A stretch of DNA of 64,000 nt from contig JANATG010000009.1 of NCBI GenBank assembly GCA_029449235.1, positions 868,001-932,000 of the forward strand, read 5' to 3'. Made by a program: the position numbers and the translations under genes. The DNA is from Linnemannia schmuckeri (Eukaryota > Mortierellomycota > Mortierellomycetes > Mortierellales > Mortierellaceae). A model generated the notes under the pieces. That model worked only from the letters and a program-made list of their open reading frames with translations, did no database searches and had not been told where the DNA came from. Below, one piece after another: positions 1 to 11,265 of this stretch (within the stretch, counting starts at the first letter, position 1; every line of letters starts with the position of its first letter).

Positions 1-3000
1 GTTTGGGTATTCACCCCTCACCCCCTTTCACTTCAAAAAAGAGAGTATTCAATTAAAATTTTACCCAGTTGGCCAGTTGGCGTAGGGGTTTCTCCTTTTT
101 CTCTTTTCTCCTGTGGCAGAGCAAGTGGGCAAGGACAAGCGAGAATAAGCATCTTCCCAAGGGAACTAATGTGAGTGAGAGGGAGACGAGAATGACAGAG
201 CGAGAGAGAGCGGAGCGAGGGTAAAAGAAAGAAAAATAGAGAGCAGAGACGGACAGACAAAACAGACGACCAGTCAGACAAACAGACAGACATACAGACA
301 TACAGACATATAGACATATAGACAGGCAGACAAAGGACAAGAACAAGGAACGCAGAACAAGGAACATGGCCAAGAGTCAACAAGCAAAAAGAGACAAAGG
401 AAGAGGCCGAGGGCAAGATAAGGTTACGAGGCGTGCGCGCGTGATTGACCGTTTCTTGCGGACCTCTCACATCGCAGCATTTAATTCTCTGAGTATTCAA
501 TCGGACCTGCAATTCAATAATGAATGACTGATTGGTTGAATTCAACTCTGATGGAAGTCAATCCGTCTCAGTTCATTCGATACTATTCAATCGATCATCT
601 TCGTTTTTTATTTGGTTTTTTTTTCCTCCCTCTTCTTCATACCTTAAAAAACTACGCTCTCATATTCTCTCTACCACACTCTCGCTCTTATAGATCATAC
701 ACGCATCGTACCATCCTACTCTCTTGCAATAACACATATGACAAGTTGAAAAATGTCCCGAAGGGAATTTATTTTTCGTCTCGCTCACCCTTTTTCTTTT
801 TTCTTTTTTTTTTTTTCTGCAGCCTGCAGGTCTATCTCTCCATCGGCGTATCCAATCCATCCATATCCATCAACTCACATTTTTTAAAGTTCTGCTTGCA
901 CTAAGAAAAAAGGCAGCTTTTTTTTATGGTCAGGGGAAAGAAGGGACGGAAGGAAGAAAAAGAAGAAACTTGTTTAGACGCCCAAAAAAAAAAAAAAAAA
1001 AAAAAAAAAAGAGAGAGGCTCAGTGCTCATAAAAATCGATCGTGGAGAGGGTGGGGGAAGAGAAGGGAGAGGGGGGATGAATTGAGCGAGCGAGTGAAAA
1101 AGACGGGGGGGGTGGAAGGAGGAGGGGAACAAGGAAACAACGAGATGACACGAACAAGGCACGGCACAGGCAGGCAACGTTCAATTCAAATACACTTTAT
1201 GAGGCTTCAAAAGAACCCGCCGTGTTAAACTCTGCACTTGATACCAGACAACGTTTTTTGATTTGTTCAGAGGGTAGTCAAAAAATATGGCATGGGAAAA
1301 TAACAACAGAACGAAGAGGGTGCACGTCGACTCTATTAAAACGACACCTCCAGCCCTAACTCCCGTCTTCCATACAGAAGACTTCCCATTACCATTACTC
1401 CAGGGTGGATGGCGGGTCGAGGGCAGAAGAGAAAAAGAAGGTTGTCTCTCTAACTTTTGACTTGACATCAACTTGCAAACCACCATTGGTATTATCCTTC
1501 ATGAAATAGATGGATGACCCAAGAGTCGGGCTTTTTTTTAGGTCTACTGCTACTCCGACAATCGACCGGTCGGGTTGCATTTGCTAAAACGTCTTCATTT
1601 GTTTTGTTGTTTTGTTGTTGTTTGTTGATTTGTTGTTGCTGCTGTTTTTTGACTCTGTCTCTGAAGGCTGTGCGGACGCATTTCTTTTTTGGAGGTGCGC
1701 GTGTGTATGCTTTTTATTATCGAAATCTAACAAGGAGTAAGTAAATCAGGGACATATGCACGGAGCAGCAGAAGTAACAAAAAACAAAGATAAAAAGATA
1801 TCATCTCAAACAACTAATCATGGCAAATTGCAGCAGCAGATTTTTTGGAAGAGGAAACATTGAAATGGAACAAAACGAGAAAGAGTGTGTGCGCTCTTAT
1901 GTGTGCTCAAGTTGCATCCGTGTCGGGACATGAAATAGAAAAAAATAAGCAAACTGCTATCGGTAGGCTCCATCGCGTGTTCACAAAAGTACAGTACACA
2001 GATAAATGCTTGAGCAAAACACCATCAAAAAAAATCGAGGTCTCGTTCGTTCGTCCCGCCATTTTTTTTCCCTTTTTTTTTTTGAGTCCGACAAAGAGTG
2101 ATTGTCTCCTGCCAGCGATCGTCGCCTTCAATAAGTGCGGACACGGACACAAGCACGGGCGGATGTTGATTAGAGATGATATTAACAAACGCACAAACAT
2201 CAACAATGGCAAACAGCAATAAAATAATTCCAACGAGTTGTAACTACAAAAAAAGCACAACAGCACGAATAACATGAAATCAAACACTATTTTTCTCGGA
2301 TACCATGGTATTTCTTATCTTCTCCACCTCATCCTACAAGGAAAACGTTAAAGTTTCAGTAAGAGAACATGCCTCCACGCTATTTGTAACTCTTGTGGTT
2401 TGCGTTCAAAGTCTGCTGCTTGTGGTAAGATGTGGTCGACTTGGGCTGTGTATGTACTTGTGCATTTGTAGGAGGGATTACTCCTAGCTGTGCACCATAA
2501 GCTGACATACCATCCCCTCATTCTCTCTCGTTTGCTATCCGTTCTCATTTTGTCTGCTGACTTTAGCCTCTCTATTGTCCTGCATGTCCTCCTAAGAAAT
2601 AACCCAAGCTCCTTTAATTGGTAAACATGAACAAACAAAAAAAACAATCGAAATAAAGGTACGGGCGAAGCGTTCACCTCTCATTGAGACAAACGCAGCT
2701 AGAGTGTATTGGAATGAGCGTAGTGGAGCTACAGCTGCAACAGCAGGTACCTCCAAAATTCAAATGCAACAGCAGCGAAAATACATGAGGCCCAGGCCCA
2801 CATTTGAGGTCCTGAGGTTAGAATGTCAGAGTGCGGCGGCTGTTCACATATTCCGAGGAGAGGACCATGCCCACACTTAAAAAAACGTGCGGGGTAGTTC
2901 ATTTGTTGAGACTGGTCGCCTTAGCGAATCAACTGACAGAGGTAAGATTTCGTTATTACCAATTGGATATTCTTTCGTTGTGATGTTGTTGGCTCGCATT

Positions 3001-5237
3001 TGTGCATTCCGTGGCTGTACGAGAGGAGTAAGTGGACGCAACTAATAGATGGGCACATGCAGGGGCCAACCGAAGACAAAAAAAAAAATAAGAATGGGTT
3101 TTTGACGTTTTGAATAACGACAACATCAAAATAAAAAAATAAAAAAAAGATGGGCATAGGATCCGATAGAGTCGACGGGGGATGGAGGAGAGATGTACCT
3201 TTTGGTCAGCTGCCTCGTTACAAAAAAGGTTTGATGTGAAAACCTGTTTTCCCTGGCGGGGATGGGCTCAATCATTTTTGGTGGCGTACCGGCTTGTTTG
3301 GCTACAAATGGGCAATATAGTATTTGGAAAGAAAGATATGGCTAAAGGCTGACTAAGTGGAGTGAGGTGAGTCTAGAGCCTAAGGATCCATTTCAAGCGA
3401 ACATGGTGGATGAGGTTCTCGAGTCAGAGTCTTTCAGTAGCTGTGATTGAAATTGCAATAACAAGGGTGACAACACAGGAGACGGAGCGAGAAGAAAAAA
3501 AGGAAAAAAAAAAAAAAGTGAAAGAGGGAGAGAGAGAAACGCAAAGCGAGTGAACACAAACGTAAGGAACTGTCAAGGGGGTAAATTGGTAAAAGGAGTG
3601 AAGCAGCAGAACTTAGAGGGAGATAGGCGACAAACACCGAAAAGACACGGGACAACCACTTTTTTAGTCGTACAAGACTAGTTGTCTCCTTCGCACTAAT
3701 GCTTGACACGTCTCTCGTCTATCTCTCATCTCTTTCTCTTTCTCTCTCTTCCCTTTTGCCACTTTTGCAAACGAGTCGGTCCAGTTGACCCTTAATGAAC
3801 CCCATCCCTTTTCTATCCCTGACATGACCCGCATTGCATCCTCAGACCATCTAGATCCATTTTTGTTTTCATGCGACTCTCAAAGAGGTCATCAGCGCGT
3901 CAACTTCATGCTTTCCCAGCCCGGCTTATAACCAGTCACACCGCTCTAGGACCTTGCTTTTTTCATCGTGATACCCTGATGACCCTGATGTCGATCTTGG
4001 ATCCCGCGATCTTTTTGTTTCCCACGCTGGGTGTGGATGGTTCTAACCATTAGAGTGGAATGTTGTAATGCGTGGTATGAGATGCACTAAACGTGTCTTT
4101 TTTTTGTTTTTCGTACTATGTACCCCCTCCTCCCACAGACAACGTGTGTGACCTGACTTTGCATTCGACACGAGATGGGAACACACACGGATACGGACTC
4201 CGCTCGAGTCGGAGTGTATGTAGGGTAGAAGAGTAGTCGATCTCCATGTGGGAAACATATAGAGCCAGGAACCATTACGTATGAGCCGTGCCTGTTTGTC
4301 CAACCCGACCAACCGTTAATTTTTTTTATCTCCCTTCCAAACAAAGGGCAGCGCCACAGAAATTTCTCGATAGGAGAACAGAACAAAGTCAGCCTAGCGC
4401 TTCTTTTTCTTTTCTTCATCATCGTCGTCATCATCAGTGGTATAGGAACCCTTCACTTGTTTTTGCGTTTATGCCCCTTCAAAGTAACTGGGCTGGAGAT
4501 GCCTACCCCTGATGAGAGGTAGTCCGAAGCCCAGCAAAAAAGGCATTACACGTCTTAGACCTACCTTCCTTTGTACTCTTCTTTTTTATCTTTTTTTCTT
4601 ACCCCGACCACCACGCACATAGTGTTTCTCTCGAACCACTGGCATTGCATCACCATTTTCTCTGTCTCTGTCCCTCCCTCTCCTTCTCTACCCTTGCAAT
4701 GGAGAAAGATAAGCCCGGACCCAGTCCTTTCACAAAGCAACCATCTCTTTCTTCCTCTCTCTCAAACGACAAAGTCGTCCATGTGCACCCCTTAGAGCTT
4801 AGACAATTATCTCGCTCTGTGCGAGGACGGGGCACGGACAAAGAGAGGCATGCACTACAGAAATGATGTGTTTTTGATGCCTGTAATTGTTCATGTGTCT
4901 CCTAAAGAAGGAAAAACAGAACGTAAGAAAAATAAAAGCAGTTACAACAGAACAAAATGTCGAGTGCCAACTAATCAGTCTATTAATGCAAGCGATAACG
5001 ACAAAACAGCGCAATGGGCAGAAGCACACCACCCTCTTAGCATTGTCTAACGACTCACATAAAAAACCCTCGCTTTCCCCTCTTCCCTACTTCTTTTTCT
5101 GGAACTCATTTTCTTCTAATGTTTTGACCAGTACCTCACATCGCTTCACCTTCAAAATTTTACACTCTCTCCTCTCAACGGCTCTCTTTCTTGTCCCTCT
5201 GTACTCGGCCCACTTCTTACTGATCCCAATTGACACC
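1..5237. other. Gene-poor low-complexity left flank
   Basis: No open frame here has convincing protein character, and I found no tRNA, rRNA or transposase signature. The first 480 bases are purine-rich on the + strand (GAGAG, AGACAGA), so pyrimidine-rich on the - strand. Many genes in this window have a leader like that, so a - strand gene may begin left of the window. Visible repeats are an imperfect CAGACATA-type array at about 283-335 and an A-run at about 980-1010. The last few hundred bases before 5238 are pyrimidine-rich and fit the promoter and leader of the next gene. Confidence 0.6.
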
Positions 5238-6179
5238 ATGACTCAATTCGACGAACACAAACACACGATGGATTCCTCCGCCAACAACAACAACAACAGC
5301 ACCATGCTGTCTTACTTTGATATCGCCAAACCCATCAGGATCCCAAACAATGTCCCCGGTCGTATCAACACTGATGTTAGCAGTATGCTCGTCAATGAAG
5401 GTACATAAAGCTTACTAGAGATCCACACTCTTCGCCGTCCGAAATGGTCTCTTCGCTCCAATCATATTCATAACAAATAATGCATTATCCTTCGAACTAG
5501 AATAGATATGGACGATAGTGCCCTCCCAGAGTACCTGCAGTCCTTCCAAGACGCAGGCATTAGCGATGCAAGACTTCGACAGTTTACATGGCTCCATCCA
5601 AAAAACTACAGCAGCGAGGGATCCCTGAGTGATGATTACATCCTCTCGCCCTATGGGACCAGTGTTTCATCTCCCCGAGGCGATGAATGGGAGATTATTG
5701 ATCGTGGTACGTATCTTTTTCCGTTGTTTTCTTTACGACTTAACAGGGTGATTCATTTCTTTTTTGTGTGTGAAGCGATAACTAAATCACTCTCACTCTT
5801 TTCCGCAAACTTATGGACTCAAACAGGTCCAAGAAAGAGCATCGACGAGTTATGGGACGAAGTCTTTGAATACAAAGAGCGGATCAAGCTGCTCGAGCGA
5901 GCACACCAACAAGCACAAGAATATAACTCTCTCCAGGTACAACTTGACGCTTGCAACGATTACAACGTCAGGGACGATGATAATCAAACTCCGACGTCTA
6001 CTTCTGTTGCTTCCATGACTACGACTGCTGGCACTGGTAGTATGGGGGCGATGACACAGGTCGACAAGACTGCCGTGTATGCGTCTCGAAAGGGGGTTCG
6101 GACCGACCATGGAGGTGCAGCTCGCAGTTTATTGCAGTTAGCCCTTGGTATAGGTTCCTCCCTACCGTTGGATAGATGA
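5238..6179 (+). CDS. Uncharacterised 238-aa Ser/Thr-rich protein with a short coiled coil
   Basis: I do not recognise this protein. Three exons are proposed: 5238-5400, 5506-5706 and 5827-6179, joined by GT-AG introns (GTACAT..AATAG and GTACGT..ACAG). They give 239 codons including the stop. The second intron is 120 bp and in frame, so an unspliced reading also stays open; the splice signals favour removing it. The N-terminus is Asn/Ser-rich. The middle has an acidic, helix-like stretch (LPEYLQSFQDAGISDARLRQF). After the second junction comes a charged heptad-like helix (ELWDEVFEYKERIKLLERAH, about residues 127-146) that suggests a coiled coil. The C-terminal third is Thr/Ser/Gly-rich and probably disordered. 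No catalytic motif, signal peptide or membrane segment is visible. The start is the first ATG after a pyrimidine-rich leader. Confidence 0.6.
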
Positions 6180-6718
6180 TATTCACTCCTCTTTTGCAAT
6201 CCTGCTGGCCAGAAAGCAAGATAGTGAGTGGCTAAAAAATAAACAGAAGCCAATTCCCATTTACATAAAAACAGGAAGACATGACAACCGTCGTCATTTA
6301 CTACTCGGCTTCTTTGCTCATTTGTACTCTCGGTGGTTTTACTACTATTGCTAACGTTTTCCTAACGTGCTGAGTGAAGGTTTTTGTTAAGAGGTTGTTG
6401 TAGAAAAGTTAGGAGATATCAAGATTAACCAGAGCACGTTTGCTCGACCAATAGGCCTATTTCATAGCATGTACACGAGAGAAACATAGAATAAACACTC
6501 AAGGACGCGTCTAAAGCAGAGCAAGGAGGAAAGCTCAAAACCGTTGGCCTTTTTCGCTTGTAGAAAATGACAAACGCGAAAGAAGTCTAATCTGAAACCC
6601 TACATTGGAGAGTGCAAAAATCAAAGAATGACCCTTAAGAGTCAAGCAGCAACCGTATCACATAATTTCACATCAAGTGTGACTCGCCAGCTCCCTCTTT
6701 TCTTCTCTTTGCATCAAA
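6180..6718. other. Intergenic: 3' flank and eL27 promoter
   Basis: No coding signal is seen. The last 60 bases are a CT-rich tract (CTCCCTCTTTTCTTCTCTTTG) directly before the eL27 start codon, like the leaders of other highly expressed genes here. Confidence 0.5.
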
Positions 6719-8354
6719 ATGAGATTCATCAAGGCTAACAAGGCATGGATCTGTCTTGGGTTGGGGGGGGGGGGGGTGTATCAATGGGTTATCTTGCGGT
6801 TGATCCATCCATCGATCATCATGGCGCTATGCTAACCGTTATTTCGCATCCTACCGACCATTCCGCCCCACTATCTAGGTTGTCGTTATCCTCAACGGCC
6901 GCTATGCCGGCAAGAAGGCCGTCGTCGTGAAAAATAGCAATCCAACAACTTGCTTTTCGAATCTGTACTTCGTCTTTTTTTTTTTTTCATTGCTTTTCTC
7001 TTTTGGGTGAAGGAATCAGGAATACACTGTACGCACGGGATCGGGAAAGCAGGAAGAAACAATCATCTAAGAGTCAGCTATACATCAGGAAAGGGAGGAT
7101 ATAGAGTGTGAGGAGGAGAGGAATCTATTGCACGTCCATTCAACAATTCCGACCATCAACAGAAATCTGCAAGCAGAGTCGTGACTTTAATCGTCCTCTG
7201 GCGAAAGAGTCGACTCACTGATCCATTTTCAGCCGGGATTCAAGGGATCACCAACATCTTTATGGGTAGTTTTTCTTCGCAGCCGTTTTTCCATGGACAA
7301 ACCAACATCTTTTGATCTGGATCAGCTACAGCGGTAGATCTACCTTCCGTCAAACACACCGTTTACTCTATAATCATTGCCTTGGCACGCTCTTTCGTCA
7401 CCCAGCAGCATCAGTAATATCCCCCAAATGTCAACTATCGCCAATACGAATACTCAGGATACGTCACTTCGATTCGGAGACGACACGTCAATCGGGAGCT
7501 GGATAGGGGATCAAGAGGGCAGGGTTCAGTGCGTTTCTTTTTGTTTTCTCTCTTATCTTTTTCGTCAAATTGACATTGTTTCCTCGCATTGGAAACTCTG
7601 TGCAAGATTCGTATGACCTGTACTCGTCTCTGTTCTATGCCTGTCTCTTTTTTCTTTTCTATCTCTTTTCTATTGATTCCCAATATTACATGTCGATGAG
7701 GGATCCAAGGAGCGCGGTTACGGTCACGCCATCGTTGCTGGTGTCGAGCGTTACCCCCTCAAGATCACCAAGAACATGGGCAAGAAGCGCATCGCCAAGC
7801 GCTCCAAGGTCAAGCCTTTCATCAAGGTTATCAACTACAACCACATGATGCCCACTCGGTAAGGACTCTCTTTTGAGGCGATTTTTCTTTCAGGACAATA
7901 GGAAATAGAGACCTGCAGGAGTGAAAACTCAAGGAAAAGAAAAATGCAGGAGGAAGACCTTATACAGAAGTTACGGGAGACTTCTGGACAAGCCTATTCT
8001 GGGAGACTGTGGGCTGTTTTCCAAGAGGGCAATACCATTAACCGAGCTGTGTTTTCTGTCATTTGCCCTACATTAGCTATGGTTTGGAGTTGGAGAACTT
8101 GAAGTCCGTCCTCACCGTCGACTCTTTCAAGGAGCCCACCCAGCGCGAGGAAGCCAAGAAGGCCATCAAGAAGCTCTTCGAGGAGAGGTACGGTGACACT
8201 TTCTTGTAGTTATAGGATGAAGCATACTTGCAAATCTGAGACTCTTTGGAAGACGGTTAATTAATATTCATTTCTTTTGTTTTTATTCAATTGCGCGACT
8301 TACAGATACAACAGCGGCAAGAACAAGTGGTTCTTCTCCAAGCTCCGTTTCTAA
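6719..8354 (+). CDS. RPL27: 60S ribosomal protein eL27
   Basis: Structural protein of the cytosolic large ribosomal subunit. The proposed exons 6719-6742, 6879-6933, 7690-7858, 8077-8187 and 8306-8354 give 135 aa, the normal eL27 length. The order matches the family: an MRFIKANK start, the KOW-type stretch VVVILNGRYAGKKAVVVKN, then VDEGSKERGYGHAIVAGVER, KRIAKRSKVKPFIKVINYNH and the terminal NKWFFSKLRF. Introns 3 and 4 are ordinary GT-AG (GTAAGG..TTAG and GTACGG..ACAG). Introns 1 and 2 are not. Intron 1 (6743-6878) begins GC, ends AG and holds a run of 14 G. Intron 2 (6934-7689, 756 bp) fits the conserved protein only if it begins AT and ends AC. A canonical alternative (GTGAAA at 6927 to AG at 7700) keeps the frame but removes six conserved residues. 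Product identity is near certain; the exon 2/3 boundary is not. Confidence 0.93.
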
Positions 8355-8679
8355 ACGGTCGGCGCGGAAATAACGCCTCACGAATAAAACTTGATCCGTT
8401 TTTCATAACAATCCTATAGAGTTCTTTGCGTTTTGATCGAAGGAGTTGGTGTGTGCGCATTTATGTTCATTGGTGGCGTTGAGAAGCTTTTTTTCCCTCC
8501 CTCTTTCCGTCCTTAGTGCTTGCTTTTTTTCGTTTGGTGGCAAATGTCTTTTGTTGCGACGTCAGCGAGTAAGGAAAGACAAAAAATTATTAACAATTGG
8601 AGTTAACAAATCACTCCTTCCTTCCCCATTCTCTCCCTTCCCCCTCTACTTTCATTTTAGATCACAAAAACAAGAATTC
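8355..8679 (+). promoter_or_regulatory. eL27 3' flank and leader of the CINP-like gene
   Basis: About 325 bp. It includes an AATAAA signal (8383-8388) shortly after the eL27 stop and a strongly CT-rich tract at about 8610-8660 before the next start codon. An upstream open frame joins the CINP-like gene in frame, but it looks like leader sequence (Ser/Leu/Phe-rich) rather than protein. Confidence 0.5.
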
Positions 8680-9671
8680 ATGTCCAAGGCGTCGTTTGAA
8701 CGAAAGGTGATCGGGATCCTGTACGACTTTCAAAAGTCGCGGAAAGTCTGGGGTGATCTTGTCTCGGATGGGTTGACACAAGCGAATGCGCTCGTCAATG
8801 TGCAACTTCAACAAGGGTACCCTTCTTTGCCTTTGCTTAAGACTCCTTTTCGACTTTTGCTGTCTTATCACCGCACGCAACCAATTGACGAACTCGTTCT
8901 ACAACATTTTTTTTTGTGGACTGATGTTGTAGATATGTGGACAGTGCAGGATACTGGCCACCGGCGCTGGATCAATTTCTGGACCTGAAGAATCGATTCG
9001 AGAGCAAACTTCAAAAGAAGGCAGACGCGCTCGCCTTGGACTTTGAGACAACTTTCACAAAGATGGTAACACCTTGCAGAGTGTTAATCGTGCAGCCGAT
9101 TGCTTTGCTCGCGTCTCTTTCGTCTTTGTCTTTTTGATTTGCTGCAGAAATAATTGGCGCCAACCTCACTTTATTTTTCCCTTGTTACTAAAATGAATAG
9201 AGCGCACAATATTCCAAGATGAAGCTGCAGACAAGCCAGTTCGAATACTTGATGGAAGAGGCGACAGAGTCATTTGGAGAGGCATACACATACAGGGACC
9301 CCTTTGGCACTACCTGCACACTTGAGCAGATCTGGATCCAGCTGGAGAAAGTGTTTAGCCTATACACTCAGCAAATTGCTCTTAACCGTGAAATCCTGGA
9401 TCAATTGGTCGCGCGGAACCAGCATCAACAGAACTCAGCTTTCTCGGTGCCATCACAGCCGGGAGGAAAATCGGGTATAGGCGGATCAGACGTATTACAG
9501 AGACTTGATTCGGTAGATGGTAGTGATGTAGGGATTTTGACACCCATGCCGAGAGATAAAGACCAGGGGATGATCCTTCTCTCGGCTTGGCTCAACCAGC
9601 CGCACCTCAAGCCTGATACTTTAGCCACATTCGACGAGTTCTGTCAAGTTGAGATGTTTGAAGGCGAGTAA
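8680..9671 (+). CDS. CINP: CINP-like protein (CDK2-interacting protein family)
   Basis: Exons 8680-8816, 8933-9065 and 9201-9671 give 246 aa, close to the roughly 210 aa of animal CINP. Introns are GTACCC..GTAG and GTAACA..ATAG. The match is by pattern. An N-terminal helix has the order W-x-x-L-x-x-x-G-x-x-x-A-N (WGDLVSDGLTQANALVNVQL). A middle helical region follows, then LEQIWIQLEKVFSLYTQQIA, and near the C-terminus a WLNQPHLKPDTL stretch in the place of the CINP W-L-x-Q-P segment. Animal CINP binds CDK2/CDC7 and ATRIP, and is a subunit of the SPATA5-SPATA5L1-C1orf109-CINP ATPase complex that acts in 60S maturation and replisome disassembly. An insertion of about 45 Ser/Gly/Asp-rich residues precedes the WLNQP motif. 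Identification is from remembered motif order; a profile search would settle it. Confidence 0.6.
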
Positions 9672-9981
9672 AGCTGCCCCCCTTTTTTGTCGCCGATATT
9701 CATATGACCAGCTTGCTTCGTGAAGCGTGTTTCGCACTCTCTCTCCATTGATGTATCCAGTTCGAGCAAGCAGGCCATGATTGTTAATCGGAGAGTGGAA
9801 TACAATAGGGCATATGAGCAAAACGATGACTCCTTGTCTTTGTCTTCCTTTCCTCGGCCTTATGGTTTCCCTTTCTTTCCTCTCTCTTTCTTCTTTCTTC
9901 TTTCTTCACCCCATTCACCCTTTCCACTCACCATCCCACCCACCGCCGCCCGTCATACCGCTCCAACTCCACCTTTCAAGT
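9672..9981 (+). promoter_or_regulatory. Leader of Gag-protease-like paralogue A
   Basis: No gene. The second half (9840-9970) is almost pure CT sequence (CTTTCTTCTTTCTTCTTTC and similar) leading into the ATG at 9982. An open frame runs through it in phase with the gene but encodes Phe/Leu/Ser/Pro-rich sequence typical of a translated pyrimidine tract. Confidence 0.5.
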
Positions 9982-11142
9982 ATGGTCAACCATAATAACA
10001 TCAACAACCGCCGCAGGAACCGCCGCAAGCGCAGCCGTCAAAACAGGTCGTCACCTTACTCTGCCAAGGCGACTTCTTCCCACTCCCAGGTGAGAATTGC
10101 CAACCGTTCTTCTTCGTCCCCCTCTCCTTCTCCTTCACCTTCATCTTATTCTTCTTCTGCTTCATCTTACAAAGATGACTGCCTTCATCCATCGTGCATC
10201 AAACACCATTTCCCAAGCGGTCGCACTACCCACGCCAACAGGCGCTGCTATCGGTTTACCAACCCGAGGCGGTTTGAAGGCATCCTCCTTAAGCGAGGCT
10301 TCTACGACCGTGAGACTCACCGTAGTTCTGAGGATTCCTCAGACATGGCTGCCAACAACGACGGCGGTCATGCTCAACGTGGCACCGCCCACGACGCTCT
10401 TGATGATACCTATCATCCACACACACGAGCAAACCTGACAGTTGTGAACAAGAACAATGGCCATCCAAACGATGATGAGCTCAAAATAAAAGACACTTTG
10501 TATTTGTTCAACAAAAACAATGACGGTCAAAAAAATCATTGGGGCCATGTGCCTGAAGAAGAAATGATAAATGTAAAGAAGAGGATCCGCTCCGCTTCTA
10601 CTCCCGCCGCCGCCAGCGAGAACAACAACAAGAACAAGAGATCCCAGCAAGCACGTCGCCGCCACCGCCAAAGACTCGCCACCGCCGCCGCTCGCCGCCA
10701 AAGAACCCCTAAGTCGCTCCAGGACCAGTACGAGGACGAATTCCCTTCTTGTTGTGCAGAACGCTCACAGACTCCGTTCGATAGCAAGTTCCGCGGTAGC
10801 AGGCTTGGCTTTCACCATTCGTCCATAACTGTTTTGATCAAGGGTATCGAGTTCACCGCCCTTGCAGTCCCGGGCCGTCAGAGGTCTTGCCTCAGCACCG
10901 AGGTGGCCGAGGGCCTTGGACTCTGCGTCGACAATGTCTGCTACTATGATGAGGCGCTGCCTGGAGGTGATAAATTCGATATTGTCAAGCAAACCATGCA
11001 CTCGATTCCGGTCTACCTAGGGCTCAAGAAGTGTAGAGTGAGCTTAGAGTTTGATGTGGAGAATATGGAGTATTATGATCTCTACCTCGGCGCTGACCTT
11101 CTGCCCGTTTATCTCAAGGAGCATCTCCATTATACGCTCTAA
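9982..11142 (+). CDS. Retroelement-derived Gag-protease-like protein, paralogue A (386 aa)
   Basis: First of three tandem paralogues. Visible parts in order: a basic Arg/Asn-rich N-terminus (about 1-35); a Ser/Pro linker; a Cys/His knuckle with C67, C72, H75/H76, H84 and C89, followed by the shared RFTNPRRFEGIL stretch; an acidic box with DDELKIKDTLYLF; an Arg-rich helix (QQARRRHRQRLATAAARR); and a C-terminal domain of about 100 residues from 283. That domain has the retropepsin layout: strand-ALxxxG-x4-hydrophobic near ITVLIKGIEFTALAVPG, a VAEGLGL helix, and a final YYDLYLGADLL resembling the YDxxLGxDwL segment of Ty3-type proteases. The D-[TS]-G triad is replaced by V296-P297-G298, so aspartic protease activity is not expected. 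No intron is needed. The start at 9982 follows the pyrimidine leader. No reverse transcriptase, integrase or LTR is visible nearby. Confidence 0.7.
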   Translation: MVNHNNINNRRRNRRKRSRQNRSSPYSAKATSSHSQVRIANRSSSSPSPSPSPSSYSSSASSYKDDCLHPSCIKHHFPSGRTTHANRRCYRFTNPRRFEGILLKRGFYDRETHRSSEDSSDMAANNDGGHAQRGTAHDALDDTYHPHTRANLTVVNKNNGHPNDDELKIKDTLYLFNKNNDGQKNHWGHVPEEEMINVKKRIRSASTPAAASENNNKNKRSQQARRRHRQRLATAAARRQRTPKSLQDQYEDEFPSCCAERSQTPFDSKFRGSRLGFHHSSITVLIKGIEFTALAVPGRQRSCLSTEVAEGLGLCVDNVCYYDEALPGGDKFDIVKQTMHSIPVYLGLKKCRVSLEFDVENMEYYDLYLGADLLPVYLKEHLHYTL

Positions 11143-11228
11143 GGTAAGACATTACCTCATTCATGCTCGTGCGTTTTTTATTTGCATTTTTTAACGGTTT
11201 CTCATCCATATCCCTTCTTTGTTTGAAC

Positions 11229-11265
<37 letters not shown>

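Noticed and set aside
4699..4866. Short + strand frame starting MEKDKPGPSPF
   Set aside because: 55 codons, no homology I know, no conserved composition. It sits in a CT-rich leader zone.
7377..7616. Short frames inside eL27 intron 2
   Set aside because: They match no part of eL27 and no known protein. They were checked as hidden microexons and do not supply the missing KN-V-DEG residues.
10090..10174. Possible intron in paralogue A (CAG|GTGAGA ... ACAAAG)
   Set aside because: Removing it (85 bp) shifts the frame away from the conserved knuckle and protease-like domain, so the unspliced reading is better.
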